NCBI GenBank assembly: GCA_020524245.1
Contig: JAIVLN010000005.1
Location: 124,001-188,000 of the forward strand
DNA from: Rossellomorea aquimaris
Lineage (GTDB): Bacteria; Bacillota; Bacilli; Bacillales; Fictibacillaceae
Direction: 5' to 3'
Length of the DNA: 64,000 bases
A program made the translations under genes and the position numbers. The notes under the pieces are model-generated. The model was not told the origin of the DNA, did no database searches, and saw nothing but the letters and a program-made list of their open reading frames with translations. Shown here piece after piece: positions 1 through 9,298 of the stretch. Each line of letters opens with the position of its first letter. The stretch's first letter is position 1.

Positions 1-897
1 TTTCTCAACCCCGTATTGTAGCGAACCTAACACAGATACTTCTGTTGGCATGTATACGCCGATGAAGCCTTCTGCTTTACCGTCTTGACCTTCCCGTTCA
101 TTCGGTTTGACCGAGACATTTTGCGTTTCGCCTTCACGTTGAATTGTAAACTGGAGTTCTTGATTCGGATTTTGCTGGATGACGGTTACAAGCTCTCTCC
201 ACGTATTAACAGCTTCACCATCAACGGATAAGACTTTGTCGCCTTCCTGAAGACCCGCTTCATATGCAGCACCTTTAGGATCGAGTTGTCCTAATTTTGC
301 TTGATCGACAGGAATTCCTTGTGTCAACGCATAAACAGTCAATAAGACGAATGCAAGTAAGAAGTTCATGAAAGGACCTGCAAAAATAGCGAGGAACCTA
401 TCCCACAACGATTTGGATCCGAATTGACGATTGTATGGTGCGATTTGCATCGGCATACCATCTTGAACATATTCAGCTTCAGGATGAACATGATACGTTT
501 CCGTAAGTTCATCATTCACGTGACCTCTGATTAACAGATCATGTTCAAGATCTGCTTTTTCAACTGTCACGACTTTTGCATCTGGATATCTAGACACTTG
601 ATTGGCGATGATTTGTTTCACTTTGCCATCTGAATCGAACAGCATCCCGACACGAGCGCCAGGCTTGATTTCAATTCCTTCCGGGTCCTCTCCAGCCATA
701 CGAACGAATCCACCTAGAGGTAATAGTCGGATCGTATATAACGTCTCACCCTTCTTTGATGAGAATATTTTTGGGCCGAATCCAATCGCGAACTCACGGC
801 ATAAGATTCCCGCTCTTTTCGCCAGGAGTAAATGACCGAGCTCATGGAAAAAGACAAGGGCTCCAAAAATGATGATGATGGAGATGATTGTGTTCAT
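1..897 (-). CDS. rseP: RseP/RasP site-2 zinc metalloprotease, 3' part cut off
   Basis: This is an intramembrane protease of the RasP/RseP (M50) family, which cleaves membrane anti-sigma factors and signal peptide remnants. The first 299 codons are visible and the gene runs off the window edge. The protein starts with a hydrophobic segment that carries the zinc-binding HELGH motif at residues 18-22, followed by the FGP and PLGGFVRMAGED signatures. A PDZ domain begins about residue 210 (ending GVYMP). The ATG at 897 lies 15 bases after the dxr stop. The dxr-rseP order matches B. subtilis. Identity is clear from the motifs; the second metal ligand and the last membrane segments lie outside the window. 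Confidence 0.95.
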   Translation of the reverse strand, partial: MNTIISIIIIFGALVFFHELGHLLLAKRAGILCREFAIGFGPKIFSSKKGETLYTIRLLPLGGFVRMAGEDPEGIEIKPGARVGMLFDSDGKVKQIIANQVSRYPDAKVVTVEKADLEHDLLIRGHVNDELTETYHVHPEAEYVQDGMPMQIAPYNRQFGSKSLWDRFLAIFAGPFMNFLLAFVLLTVYALTQGIPVDQAKLGQLDPKGAAYEAGLQEGDKVLSVDGEAVNTWRELVTVIQQNPNQELQFTIQREGETQNVSVKPNEREGQDGKAEGFIGVYMPTEVSVLGSLQYGVEK

Positions 898-911
898 TTG
901 AGTGACCACCT

Positions 912-2060
912 TTACACGATAAGTGTTTGTACATATTGTCGTACTCTAGCATCTACTTCATGGATAACTTCAAGCGATGGATTTCTCATAATTTCAAAAT
1001 GATTCAACGACTTTTCAATGAAAGATTCGATTTCTAAGAATGAAATCTGTCCTTTCAAGAAAGCACCTACTGCAGCTTCATTAGCTGCGTTCAGGACTGT
1101 AGGCATCGTTCCTCCTGCTTTCCCTGCTTCAAATGCATAGGCGAGACAAGGGAAACGGTGTAGATCCATCTTCTCAAAGTGCAATGTTCCGATATCAACT
1201 AAGTTTAACCTTTTTCCACTAGGCACTTCAAGTCGATCCGGATGTGTCAACGCGTATTGGATCGGAACTTTCATATCCGGTGTTCCTAAATGAGCGATGA
1301 TGCTGCCATCTACAAATTCTACCATAGAATGGATGATACTTTCACGATGGAGTACAACTTCAATCTCCTCATATGGCGTACCGAAAAACCAATGGGCTTC
1401 AATGACTTCTAAACCTTTATTCATCATTGTTGCTGAATCGATTGTAATTTTGGAACCCATCGACCAATTCGGGTGGTTCAATGCTTCTTCGACTGTAACG
1501 CCTTCTAGATCCTTTCTAGACTTGTCACGGAAACTTCCTCCCGAAGCGGTCAAAATCATTTTGGACATTTCCGATTGATTTTCTCCATTCAAGCATTGAT
1601 AGATCGCTGAATGTTCACTATCTACAGGTAGTATTTCCACTTGGTTCCTTTTCGCACGGTCCATCACGATGTGTCCCGCGGTTACAAGGGTTTCTTTATT
1701 TGCAAGAGCGATCGTTTTTTTCTCATCAATCGCAGCTAGAGTTGGTGCAAGTCCAACACTTCCCATGACTGCATTTATCAACAGATCGGATTCTGGATCT
1801 GTTGCAACTTCCAACAACCCTTCTTCCCCATAGTATACGATACAGGAATGTCGGATAGTCCTTTTTAATTCATCTGCTAATTCCTTTGAAGAAACCGAGA
1901 CACATTTCGGCTTGAATTCTTCAACAAGCTTTGCTCCTAACTCGATGTTGGTTCCGAATGAAAAAGATGTAATGCGAAAATGCTCTGGATGTGCTCGAAC
2001 TACTTCGAATGCCTGTGTTCCGATCGATCCAGTAGCACCTAGAATACTGATAGATTTCAT
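912..2060 (-). CDS. dxr: 1-deoxy-D-xylulose 5-phosphate reductoisomerase
   Basis: The enzyme makes 2-C-methyl-D-erythritol 4-phosphate from DXP with NADPH, the committed step of the MEP isoprenoid pathway, and acts in the cytosol. The 382-residue protein has the N-terminal NADPH-binding GATGSIG motif at residues 8-14, the metal and substrate segment around SEHSAIYQ (about residue 150), and the flexible-loop region NHPNWSMG with [11 protein letters not shown] near residues 195-220. Length is normal for the family. A GGGAGG ribosome site precedes ATG 2060. It lies between cdsA and rseP. Its product feeds undecaprenyl phosphate made by uppS two genes upstream. Confidence 0.97.
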   Translation of the reverse strand: MKSISILGATGSIGTQAFEVVRAHPEHFRITSFSFGTNIELGAKLVEEFKPKCVSVSSKELADELKRTIRHSCIVYYGEEGLLEVATDPESDLLINAVMGSVGLAPTLAAIDEKKTIALANKETLVTAGHIVMDRAKRNQVEILPVDSEHSAIYQCLNGENQSEMSKMILTASGGSFRDKSRKDLEGVTVEEALNHPNWSMGSKITIDSATMMNKGLEVIEAHWFFGTPYEEIEVVLHRESIIHSMVEFVDGSIIAHLGTPDMKVPIQYALTHPDRLEVPSGKRLNLVDIGTLHFEKMDLHRFPCLAYAFEAGKAGGTMPTVLNAANEAAVGAFLKGQISFLEIESFIEKSLNHFEIMRNPSLEVIHEVDARVRQYVQTLIV

Positions 2061-2085
2061 ACTTTCCTCCCAATGTTTCTGAATG

Positions 2086-2883
2086 CTAGGACATCAATTG
2101 TATAAGGTGTAAAATCGGCAAAACGAACAGAATGCTATCGAATCTGTCAAGGATTCCTCCATGTCCAGGAAGAATTGTACCCGAGTCTTTCACTTCATAG
2201 TGCCTCTTGAAAGCAGACTCGACCAGATCTCCAATTTGTCCGAATACACCGATGACCACCGCTGCAAGGACAGCTAGAATCATGGTAGTATAAATCGGGA
2301 AGAAGAGTTGGAATATCAAGGCTACGATAATGGCACAAACAAGACCTCCCAACGAACCTTCAATCGTCTTGTTCGGACTGATTACAGGCCAAAGCTTACG
2401 TTTTCCAAGTGATTTTCCAAAGAAATAAGCTCCTGTATCCGTTGCCCAAACGATGAATAATACAAAAAACAGGCTTCGCACCCCATTTTCGAGTGCTCTA
2501 GTTTCATTGAAATAGAGAAAACCTATTCCGACGTATAAGGTCGACATGATGACGAAACTGGCATCTTCAAACGTAAATTGATTCTTCGTTATGACCGTCC
2601 AGGTGAGCAGAGCAAACAAGCCGATAATGATCGTATTGATCTTAATCGTATTCAAATCATAAGGTAATTGTAGAAAATCTTTTGGAATGACCAAGATGAT
2701 CACTGTAATAAGTGCAATGATTCCCGGTATGTTCTTAAGCCGGATTCCTTTCATACGTAGTAACTCTTTCAAACCGATTGCGGCGAGCAATGCCATCACA
2801 GTGTAAAACCAGCCACCACCGATGAAAACGATTGGTAAGAATACTAGAGCAGCAAGGACTCCGGTAATGATACGTACTTTCAT
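2086..2883 (-). CDS. cdsA: Phosphatidate cytidylyltransferase (CDP-diglyceride synthase)
   Basis: CdsA converts phosphatidic acid and CTP into CDP-diacylglycerol, the branch point of phospholipid synthesis, in the cytoplasmic membrane. The 265-residue product is strongly hydrophobic with about seven to eight membrane segments. It ends with the CDS signature from about residue 220: [13 protein letters not shown], then [13 protein letters not shown], which holds the metal-binding Asp residues. An AGGAGG site stands just before ATG 2883. It sits 15 bases after uppS and 25 bases before dxr in one unit. Confidence 0.96.
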   Translation of the reverse strand: MKVRIITGVLAALVFLPIVFIGGGWFYTVMALLAAIGLKELLRMKGIRLKNIPGIIALITVIILVIPKDFLQLPYDLNTIKINTIIIGLFALLTWTVITKNQFTFEDASFVIMSTLYVGIGFLYFNETRALENGVRSLFFVLFIVWATDTGAYFFGKSLGKRKLWPVISPNKTIEGSLGGLVCAIIVALIFQLFFPIYTTMILAVLAAVVIGVFGQIGDLVESAFKRHYEVKDSGTILPGHGGILDRFDSILFVLPILHLIQLMS

Positions 2884-2898
2884 ATAAGCCTCCTAGGG

Positions 2899-3669
2899 TT
2901 ACACCCCGCCAAACCTTCTACCTCTGTTCTGATAGTCAAGAATTGCTTGATCCAAATCAGACGCTGTAAAGTCCGGCCAATACACATCAGTGAACCATAG
3001 TTCAGTGTAGGCCAGTTGCCATAACATGAAATTGCTCAAACGGATTTCTCCACTCGTACGAATCAACAATTCAGGATCCCCAACTTCACTCGACATCATA
3101 TAGGAACCGATCAGCTTCTCGTCCACCTCTTCGGACTTGATCTTTCCTTCTTCAATCTCAGAGGCAAGCTGCCTGACAGCTTGTGTAATTTCATATCTGC
3201 TCCCATAATTCAGAGCGAAATTCAATATTAAACCATCGTTATGCTTTGTTCTCTCTACTGCTTCGTGAACAGCTTTCAATGTGTACGAAGGAACACCCTT
3301 CTCTTCTCCCATGATACGAACCTGCACGTTCTCGTCAATCAACTCTGGTAAATAGGTCAACAGAAATTGCTCAGGAAGCTTCATGATGAATTCTACTTCT
3401 GGTTTCGGACGCTTCCAGTTTTCAGTAGAAAAAGCATACATAGTCAATGCCTTTACTCCTAATTCATTCGCTCTCTTGACGACCTTCCTGACAACCTTCA
3501 TCCCTTCACGGTGTCCTGCAACTCTTGGCAAGCCTCTTTTCTTCGCCCAGCGGCCATTTCCATCCATGATGATGGCGATATGACTCGGAATGCGACTTAA
3601 ATCGAGTTGAATGTCCTTTTTTGAATCTTTGTTATTCGTTTTTGTCAAATTCGTAAGCTTGTTCAGCAT
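2899..3669 (-). CDS. uppS: Undecaprenyl diphosphate synthase (cis-prenyltransferase)
   Basis: UppS condenses FPP with eight IPP units to give undecaprenyl diphosphate, the lipid carrier for peptidoglycan and teichoic acids. The catalytic motif DGNGRWAKKRG with its Asp lies near residue 35, followed by GHREGMK, the STENWKRP segment and the C-terminal RTSGEIRLSNFMLWQ block. The reading frame is open for 38 more codons upstream, but ATG 3669 has a GGGGGA site 8 bases before it and gives 256 residues, the size of the B. subtilis enzyme. The upstream start at 3783 lacks a well-placed ribosome site. A terminator separates it from frr. Confidence 0.95.
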   Translation of the reverse strand: MLNKLTNLTKTNNKDSKKDIQLDLSRIPSHIAIIMDGNGRWAKKRGLPRVAGHREGMKVVRKVVKRANELGVKALTMYAFSTENWKRPKPEVEFIMKLPEQFLLTYLPELIDENVQVRIMGEEKGVPSYTLKAVHEAVERTKHNDGLILNFALNYGSRYEITQAVRQLASEIEEGKIKSEEVDEKLIGSYMMSSEVGDPELLIRTSGEIRLSNFMLWQLAYTELWFTDVYWPDFTASDLDQAILDYQNRGRRFGGV

Positions 3670-3755
3670 TATTATGTCCCCCAGAGAGAATAAATCAAAC
3701 CACTCGTAAGGTTTGTCCAGCATTGTTTCAGTCATTTTACTCATTAAGGTACCGA

Positions 3756-3797
3756 TTATGTATATCGCGATGAAGCCAGACATGTTTTGGGTAACAC
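3756..3797 (-). other. Possible 13-codon leader peptide upstream of uppS
   Basis: A GGAGGG Shine-Dalgarno (3803-3808) has no long gene behind it. Five bases later a GTG opens a 13-codon frame ending at 3756. An ATG at 3799 in another frame would give 20 codons. The site lies in the 171-base stretch between the frr terminator and uppS. A translated leader that influences uppS is a guess; the ribosome site may also be a chance match or a remnant of an older uppS start. Confidence 0.25.
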
Positions 3798-3840
3798 ATC
3801 ATCCCTCCATCACTAAAAAAACATATGCTGTCTTTATGTG

Positions 3841-3868
3841 CAAAAAACCCTCTATGAAAAAGAGGGTC
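3841..3868 (-). terminator. Intrinsic terminator after frr
   Basis: A stem of seven pairs (3847-3853 with 3861-3867, CCCTC/GAGGG core) is followed in the minus direction by a run of six T. It ends the pyrH-frr unit, so uppS must have its own promoter or depend on read-through. Confidence 0.85.
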
Positions 3869-3900
3869 TTTTTCTTTATCTTATTTTAACTTGAATCAGG

Positions 3901-4458
3901 TTATACTTCCATGATTTCTTTTTCTTTGTCTGAAGCGATAGAATCAATCTCTGCAACATAACGGTCTGTCAACTTCTGAACTTCGTCGTTGTAGTGACGA
4001 AGATCGTCTTCAGTCATGTCACCGTTCTTCTCAAGCTTCTTCAATTCATCATTTGCATCCCGGCGGATGTTTCTGACCGCTACTTTTCCTTCTTCCGTAT
4101 ACTTCTTCACAAGCTTCACAAGCTCTTTACGGCGTTCTTCTGTCAAAGCAGGAATCGCGATACGGATCACATCTCCGTCGTTTGAAGGCGATAAGCCGAG
4201 TTCCGCTTTTTGGATCGCCTTTTCGATGTCACCGATGACTGATTTGTCATAAGGTTGAATCAACAGTAGACGTGCTTCAGGAACAGAGATGTTCGCCATC
4301 TGGTTCAATGGTGTAGGTGCACCATAATAATCAACGGTTACTCGATCCAGTAATGATGGATTTGCACGACCTGCTCTTAATGTCGCTAATTCTCTTCTGT
4401 AAGATGCGACTGCTTTTTTCATTCTTTCTTCTGCTTGTTGAATGATTGTGTTTGGCAT
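3901..4458 (-). CDS. frr: Ribosome recycling factor
   Basis: RRF splits post-termination 70S ribosomes together with EF-G. The 185-residue protein is the usual size. It shows the family pattern [26 protein letters not shown] at the N-terminus, the domain II segment [14 protein letters not shown], and the C-terminal helix with [17 protein letters not shown] 4458 follows the pyrH stop by one base and has a GAGGGGG site inside the end of pyrH, so translation is probably coupled. A terminator follows. Confidence 0.97.
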   Translation of the reverse strand: MPNTIIQQAEERMKKAVASYRRELATLRAGRANPSLLDRVTVDYYGAPTPLNQMANISVPEARLLLIQPYDKSVIGDIEKAIQKAELGLSPSNDGDVIRIAIPALTEERRKELVKLVKKYTEEGKVAVRNIRRDANDELKKLEKNGDMTEDDLRHYNDEVQKLTDRYVAEIDSIASDKEKEIMEV

Positions 4459-4459
4459 G

Positions 4460-5182
4460 TTATTTCCCCCTCACAACGGTTCCGATATTTTCACCTTCAA
4501 TTACTCTTTTGATATTACCCTCTTCCATGATTGAGAATACAATCAGAGGTATATCGTTATCCATACATAGGGATGAAGCTGTAGAATCCATTACCGCAAG
4601 TCCTTCTTTCAAGACTTCAAGGTAAGAAAGACTGTTGTACTTCTTCGCAGTCTCATCCGTTTTAGGATCAGCTGTATAGACACCATCGACGTTGTTTTTC
4701 GCCATCAGGATGACTTCAGCTTCGATTTCTGCAGCACGTAGGGCCGCAGTCGTATCTGTAGAGAAGTATGGGTTTCCAGTACCAGCAGCAAAGATGACGA
4801 CACGTTTCTTTTCCAGGTGACGAATCGCTTTTCTCCGGATATAAGGTTCAGCCACTTGTCGCATTTCGATAGAGGTTTGAACCCGTGTTTCAACTTCTAT
4901 GTTTTCAAGGCTGTCCTGAAGAGCAAGTGAGTTCATGACAGTAGCCAACATTCCCATGTAGTCAGCTGTAGCTCTGTCCATCCCCATTTCACTTCCAGCT
5001 TTCCCTCTCCATATGTTACCTCCACCGACAACCACTGCAACTTCTACGTTCATTTCGACTAGTTCTTTTACTTGTCTAGCAATCGATTGGATGATTGTTG
5101 GGTCGATCCCATATCCGATACTACCTGAAAGTGCTTCTCCGCTCAGTTTTAACACGACTCTGTTATATTTAGGCGTACTCAT
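4460..5182 (-). CDS. pyrH: UMP kinase
   Basis: PyrH phosphorylates UMP to UDP; bacterial forms are hexamers of the amino-acid kinase fold, feedback-inhibited by UTP. The 240-residue protein begins with the phosphate-binding KLSGEALSG, then GGGNIWRG, the [14 protein letters not shown] segment and the [12 protein letters not shown] loop with Asp. A GGAGGG site precedes ATG 5182. It is separated from tsf by a terminator and a leader of about 120 bases that contains a 9-bp inverted repeat (see findings), so separate control is likely. Confidence 0.97.
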   Translation of the reverse strand: MSTPKYNRVVLKLSGEALSGSIGYGIDPTIIQSIARQVKELVEMNVEVAVVVGGGNIWRGKAGSEMGMDRATADYMGMLATVMNSLALQDSLENIEVETRVQTSIEMRQVAEPYIRRKAIRHLEKKRVVIFAAGTGNPYFSTDTTAALRAAEIEAEVILMAKNNVDGVYTADPKTDETAKKYNSLSYLEVLKEGLAVMDSTASSLCMDNDIPLIVFSIMEEGNIKRVIEGENIGTVVRGK

Positions 5183-5249
5183 TTTTTCCCTCCATCAGCG
5201 ATTCCTCATTTAAATAAATCGATCAAAAGAAAAACTCTGTAATAGGTTT

Positions 5250-5279
5250 GAAAGTTGATCTCTTTGCAGGTCAACTTTC
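5250..5279 (-). repeat. 9-bp inverted repeat in the pyrH leader
   Basis: GAAAGTTGA (5250-5258) pairs exactly with TCAACTTTC (5271-5279) across a 12-base spacer, between the tsf terminator and pyrH. The minus strand reads TTGACC inside the first arm. It could be an operator overlapping a -35 element or an RNA hairpin; no good -10 was found 17 bases on, so function is open. Confidence 0.4.
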
Positions 5280-5299
5280 GGCTTTAAACAAAGCTTTTT

Positions 5300-5328
5300 G
5301 AAAAAGAGGGAACACATGCTGTGTCCCC
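5300..5328 (-). terminator. Intrinsic terminator after tsf
   Basis: A 9-bp stem (5308-5316 with 5320-5328) with a three-base loop is followed on the minus strand by TCTTTTT. It ends the rpsB-tsf unit. Confidence 0.85.
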
Positions 5329-5365
5329 CTTCTTGTAGTTGGCATTAAGAAATAAGTTGTCTCAA

Positions 5366-6250
5366 TTATTTCTTAACTTGTGACATTACTTCATCAGCAA
5401 AGTTCTCTTCACGCTTTTCCATACCTTCGCCCACTTCGTAACGTACGAAACCTTTTACAGTGCCGCCTTTACTTTCAACGTATTTACCTACTTTTTGATC
5501 TGGATCTTTGACGAATCCTTGGTCTAATAAGCAGATTTCTTCAAAGTACTTGTTGATTCGTCCTGCAACCATCTTTTCAACGATGTTTTCAGGCTTACCT
5601 TCATTCAATGCTTGTTGAGTCAATACTTCTTTCTCACGAGCAACTTCTTCTTCAGAAACTTGGTCGCGACTGATATAACGAGGATTTACTGCAGCTACGT
5701 GCATAGAGACGTCTTTCGCCACTTCTTCATCAGTTGTGCCAGCGACAACAGAAAGTACTCCGATACGTCCTCCCATGTGAAGGTATGCACCAAACGCATC
5801 TTGGTCTCCTTTTTCAAGGATAGCGAAACGACGAAGAGAAATCTTTTCTCCGATTTTAGCAATCGCATTGTTGATGTACTCTTCAACAGGGATACTTTGT
5901 CCAGTCATTTCTTGCTTAAGAGCGTCTTCTACAGATGCTGGTTTAACTTCTAGTAAGTGAGTAGCGATTTCAGCAATCAATTGTTTGAAGGAATCGTTCT
6001 TTGCAACGAAATCAGTTTCTGAGTTGACTTCAACGATCACCGCTGCGTTCCCTTTTGCTTCGATGTGAGTAAGACCTTCTGCAGCAATACGATCTGCTTT
6101 CTTCGCTGCTTTAGAGATCCCTTTTTCACGAAGCCAATCGATCGCTTTGTCCATATCTCCGTTGTTTTCTGTAAGAGCTTTCTTACAGTCCATCATTCCT
6201 GCGCCAGTTTTTTCACGTAGTTCCTTTACCATTTGTGCAGTAACTGCCAT
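5366..6250 (-). CDS. tsf: Translation elongation factor Ts
   Basis: EF-Ts is the guanine-nucleotide exchange factor for EF-Tu. The N-terminal UBA-like domain carries [20 protein letters not shown], followed by the core signature with ETDFVAKN that contacts the EF-Tu magnesium site. ATG 6250 is chosen over an upstream in-frame start because an AAAGGAGG site lies 8 bases before it; this gives 294 residues, as in B. subtilis. It lies 184 bases after rpsB with an attenuator-like hairpin between. Confidence 0.97.
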   Translation of the reverse strand: MAVTAQMVKELREKTGAGMMDCKKALTENNGDMDKAIDWLREKGISKAAKKADRIAAEGLTHIEAKGNAAVIVEVNSETDFVAKNDSFKQLIAEIATHLLEVKPASVEDALKQEMTGQSIPVEEYINNAIAKIGEKISLRRFAILEKGDQDAFGAYLHMGGRIGVLSVVAGTTDEEVAKDVSMHVAAVNPRYISRDQVSEEEVAREKEVLTQQALNEGKPENIVEKMVAGRINKYFEEICLLDQGFVKDPDQKVGKYVESKGGTVKGFVRYEVGEGMEKREENFADEVMSQVKK

Positions 6251-6321
6251 GATAAATTCCTCCTTTAAAATATGTAGCTTCATAAGCTTTGGTTTCTTTA
6301 AAAGGTTGTCCGCAAAAGAGG

Positions 6322-6350
6322 ATTTCTAACGAACTGACTCCTTTAGAAAT
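6322..6350 (-). repeat. 8-bp inverted repeat in the tsf leader
   Basis: ATTTCTAA (6322-6329) and TTAGAAAT (6343-6350) form an AT-only-biased stem with a 13-base loop between the rpsB/tsf hairpin and the tsf ribosome site. It may be a secondary structure of the tsf leader; nothing more can be supported. Confidence 0.3.
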
Positions 6351-6382
6351 ACAACATCACTTGTGACTTCACCTTTTGTTTA

Positions 6383-6421
6383 AAAAAGGTGATAAAGGGT
6401 CAGTTCCCCTCTATCACCCTT
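6383..6421 (-). terminator. Terminator or attenuator between rpsB and tsf
   Basis: On the minus strand AAGGGTGATA pairs with TATCACCTT (core 6389-6395 with 6413-6419, one bulge) and is followed at once by TTTTTT. The loop is long (about 17 bases), which suggests partial rather than full termination and could set the S2:EF-Ts ratio. Confidence 0.6.
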
Positions 6422-6434
6422 AATGAGCATTCAT

Positions 6435-7160
6435 TTACGCTTTAACTTCTTCCTCTTCAGAAGAAACTTCTTCAGCGCCGCCTTGGTTTGCTTCAACCAC
6501 AGCATCCGCCATCTTGGAAGTCAAGAGTTTGACAGCACGGATTGCGTCATCGTTACCTGGGATGACTACATCCACTTCATCAGGATCACAGTTTGTGTCT
6601 ACGATCGCAACGATCGGGATGTTCAACTTACGTGCTTCCGCAATTGCAATACGCTCTTTACGAGGATCGATTACGAAAAGAACATCTGGAAGTCCGTTCA
6701 TGTCTTTGATTCCGCCTAGGAATTTCTCAAGACGATCCATTTCCTTTTTAAGAAGGATAACTTCTTTTTTCGGAAGAACATCGAACGTTCCATCTTCTTG
6801 CATCTTCTCAAGATCCTTCAAACGCTTGATACGCTTACGGATCGTATCGAAGTTTGTCAACGTTCCACCTAACCAACGTTGGTTGATGTAGTATTGACCA
6901 GCACGTACTGCTTCGTCTTTAACAGACTCTTGAGCCTGTTTCTTCGTACCGACGAAAAGGATTTTACCTCCGTCAGCTGCGATGTCGCGCATATAGTTAT
7001 ACGCTTCCTCTACCTTCTTTACAGTCTTTTGAAGGTCGATAATGTAGATGCCGTTACGCTCTGTGAAGATGTAACGTGCCATCTTTGGGTTCCAACGGCG
7101 TGTTTGGTGACCGAAGTGAACACCAGCTTCTAACAATTGTTTCATTGAAATTACTGCCAT
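6435..7160 (-). CDS. rpsB: 30S ribosomal protein S2
   Basis: S2 is a late-assembling small-subunit protein needed for S1-type mRNA binding. The sequence has [22 protein letters not shown] at the N-terminus, then the [15 protein letters not shown] and [10 protein letters not shown] segments, and [15 protein letters not shown] with [17 protein letters not shown] near the end, closed by an acidic tail. ATG 7160 is set by a TAGGAGGTG site 6 bases before it; the in-frame start at 7169 would overlap that site. Product is 241 residues. It has its own promoter and a leader of about 150 bases just after swrB. Confidence 0.97.
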   Translation of the reverse strand: MAVISMKQLLEAGVHFGHQTRRWNPKMARYIFTERNGIYIIDLQKTVKKVEEAYNYMRDIAADGGKILFVGTKKQAQESVKDEAVRAGQYYINQRWLGGTLTNFDTIRKRIKRLKDLEKMQEDGTFDVLPKKEVILLKKEMDRLEKFLGGIKDMNGLPDVLFVIDPRKERIAIAEARKLNIPIVAIVDTNCDPDEVDVVIPGNDDAIRAVKLLTSKMADAVVEANQGGAEEVSSEEEEVKA

Positions 7161-7212
7161 GAATGGCACCTCCTAAGGTTTTTTTCCTCCGCCCGCTTCT
7201 GAACAACCAAAA

Positions 7213-7241
7213 CTGTATGATAAGGTTTAACTTCCATACAG
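7213..7241 (-). promoter_or_regulatory. Hairpin in the rpsB leader, possible S2 control site
   Basis: CTGTATG (7213-7219) and CATACAG (7235-7241) form a 7-bp stem in the 150-base untranslated leader of rpsB. Ribosomal protein leaders often bind their own product, so an S2 autoregulatory structure is plausible. No match to a named leader family could be confirmed here. Confidence 0.35.
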
Positions 7242-7323
7242 CACCGATGGCTGAATCCACGAACGTGTGTGGTAGATGTAGATATAAATTTCAAATATAT
7301 ATATCACTAAACACCGAGAATAA

Positions 7324-7352
7324 ATATAACACATCCTGCGTGAATCTAGCAA
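7324..7352 (-). promoter_or_regulatory. SigA-type promoter of rpsB
   Basis: Minus-strand TTGCTA (7347-7352), 17 bases, TTATAT (7324-7329). It begins 5 bases after the swrB stop codon, so it separates the constitutive rpsB-tsf unit from the fla/che operon. Confidence 0.6.
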
Positions 7353-7356
7353 GTAT

Positions 7357-7842
7357 CTATCGCCCATCTTGATAAAATTTTATGAGCAACTCGATTTCCC
7401 CTTTGCCTTTATCCACTTTTTTGGCTATTTCTTCTATTGAATATCCTTTGTCTTTGAGAGAAAGTACTTGAGACAATAAGGAAGGACCGAATGTTTCTTT
7501 CGTATCGTCTAACGGCGGGGTGTACGGTTCATGCACATCTTGGCTTCGTATAGGATCGGATGTTTCTTTTAGTCGTTCAGAATCATCCGGGTTGTGCAAA
7601 TCTCTTTTTTGTTTGGACGTTTGTGGTTCCTTTGTTAGCGTCACTTGTTGTAACTCTTTAAGGAAGGCATCATTTTCTTCTTTCATTTCTGTCGTGTAGG
7701 CAAGAAGGATATCTTCCATCTCTTGCTTAGCTTTTTTCACATCAATGTCGTCTGTCGCTTGGAATTTCTTCCATAAAATAATAATGGAGAGAAGCGTTAT
7801 GATGTGTATGAGAAAACTGATTCCGAGTAAAAATCCTGTCAT
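7357..7842 (-). CDS. swrB: SwrB-like membrane protein at the end of the fla/che operon
   Basis: In B. subtilis SwrB (YlxL) activates the flagellar type III export apparatus at the basal body and is needed for swarming. This 161-residue protein has the same layout: one N-terminal membrane segment (residues 4-23), a coiled, charged middle, and a C-terminal helix-turn-helix-like part (LKDKGYSIEEIAKKVDKGKGEIELLIKF). The middle is poorly conserved, so assignment rests on architecture, the C-terminal motif and the position as last gene after sigD. It is separated from sigD by a FapA-like gene. Confidence 0.8.
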   Translation of the reverse strand: MTGFLLGISFLIHIITLLSIIILWKKFQATDDIDVKKAKQEMEDILLAYTTEMKEENDAFLKELQQVTLTKEPQTSKQKRDLHNPDDSERLKETSDPIRSQDVHEPYTPPLDDTKETFGPSLLSQVLSLKDKGYSIEEIAKKVDKGKGEIELLIKFYQDGR

Positions 7843-7899
7843 CTTCTCCTCCTAACCAACTTCAGACTCATCTCTTTCACTCCTCCATGCAAAAAATCC

Positions 7900-9282
7900 T
7901 TATTCTTTGAAAGGTTGAACGATGACTTCGCCTGATGATAGTTTCACTTCAACTGCCTTATAATCTGTTTTGATCACTCGTGTGTATTTTCCAAATGTGA
8001 CTTCTACACCAGGATAGAGAACACCATTGACAAATAGTGAAAGGTTTTGGACATCAATGAAGTCCTCCTTAACGAGATCAAGCTCTCCCTTCAGCTGCTC
8101 AATGAAACTCTCGGATTGCAAATAAGTATTTTTGATCCTGAGAAGTAATAGCCTCTCCTTCGTTGTACGTTGATTTTCTTCTTTTTGTTCGATTTTAGCT
8201 TGTAGCAATTTCAGTTTTTTCAGATTATCCTCTTCTTCTGTAATCTTCTTGGATAGATGCTCATGCTTTTGGATGACATGGGGAGGGACTCCGAAGTAGA
8301 AGTTGGTTTTTGTCATCAAATCATTACCCGCTTGATTCAAATGGATATTGCCCCCAGAAGTAATATTCCCCCCATGGACAATTCCTTTACCATTTTGACA
8401 GAAGATATGACCGTCCACTTGAATGTCGCTATGATTGATCAGACCTACATGTAAGTCACCGCCAGCTACTACTTTGCCTTGATTGATATGACCTGTGCGG
8501 ATATCACATCCTGCTTCAATCTTCCCTTTCCCCTGTCCGACAATACCATTCCGTATGAATACAGAGCCTCCCGCTTTAAGATCAGAAGCTTCCACTGAAC
8601 CGTTAATCCGGATATCTCCATCGGCCCTGATCGTATATCCTGAAGGGACATCGCCATGGATGTGGATGTTTCCTGTAAAAGTTAAATTCCCGGTCTTCAG
8701 ATCAAGATCTCCATGTACTTCATAAACAGGGAAAACATGGACGGATCTCTTTTGATAACTGACTTGTCCATCGGTAAGGGAGTAAATCTTATTTTCCTTT
8801 TCAGCAACACGGATGTTTTTTGTTTTCTTTACACGTATCGGTTTACCTGGTTTCGCTTTGACAGTCTCACCTAGAACATTGACACCGTCTGTACCATCAG
8901 TATGATGAACAATCTCAGCAATTAAATCCCCTTGTCTGACAGAATGGATGTAGGTGGGGGATCTCAGGTCAATGTAACGTTTGTCCAAATCGGTTGTATT
9001 CTCTTCTTCCTTCAATACTGGACTGATATAACCGGGTTGACCATTGACAGGTTTCGTACCTTTTGCAACGACTAATGGTTCAATCCAATGTTCAGACAGC
9101 TGTATCAGTTCATCGATGATCTCATGCTGTATCCCATTCACGACACCTTGGTCGGATAGATATTGGATGAGGTCCTCGGATGTCAATTCACCTTCAAAGG
9201 AAGAATTCGGCACCAATATGGCTGTCATGCCACCGTCTTTGATCTTTATTTGCACGTTTCCTGAAACGAGATCAATCCCCAC
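7900..9282 (-). CDS. FapA/DUF342 family protein (flagellar assembly protein A-like)
   Basis: The 460-residue protein belongs to the DUF342/FapA family. Residues 1-80 are a short mixed domain; from about 95 to 330 it shows glycine-rich repeats of the type GDVRINGSVEASDLKAGGS with recurring GGDIxxG turns, typical of a right-handed beta-helix, then a coiled coil (about 330-400) and a small C-terminal domain. Family members are linked to flagellar assembly or polar placement in some bacteria, but no biochemical role is settled. The GTG start at 9282 has a GGAAGG site and lies 16 bases after sigD. B. subtilis has no gene at this place, so the position between sigD and swrB suggests a flagellar or motility role here. 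Confidence 0.8.
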   Translation of the reverse strand: MGIDLVSGNVQIKIKDGGMTAILVPNSSFEGELTSEDLIQYLSDQGVVNGIQHEIIDELIQLSEHWIEPLVVAKGTKPVNGQPGYISPVLKEEENTTDLDKRYIDLRSPTYIHSVRQGDLIAEIVHHTDGTDGVNVLGETVKAKPGKPIRVKKTKNIRVAEKENKIYSLTDGQVSYQKRSVHVFPVYEVHGDLDLKTGNLTFTGNIHIHGDVPSGYTIRADGDIRINGSVEASDLKAGGSVFIRNGIVGQGKGKIEAGCDIRTGHINQGKVVAGGDLHVGLINHSDIQVDGHIFCQNGKGIVHGGNITSGGNIHLNQAGNDLMTKTNFYFGVPPHVIQKHEHLSKKITEEEDNLKKLKLLQAKIEQKEENQRTTKERLLLLRIKNTYLQSESFIEQLKGELDLVKEDFIDVQNLSLFVNGVLYPGVEVTFGKYTRVIKTDYKAVEVKLSSGEVIVQPFKE

Positions 9283-9298
9283 AATTGAACTTCCTTCC

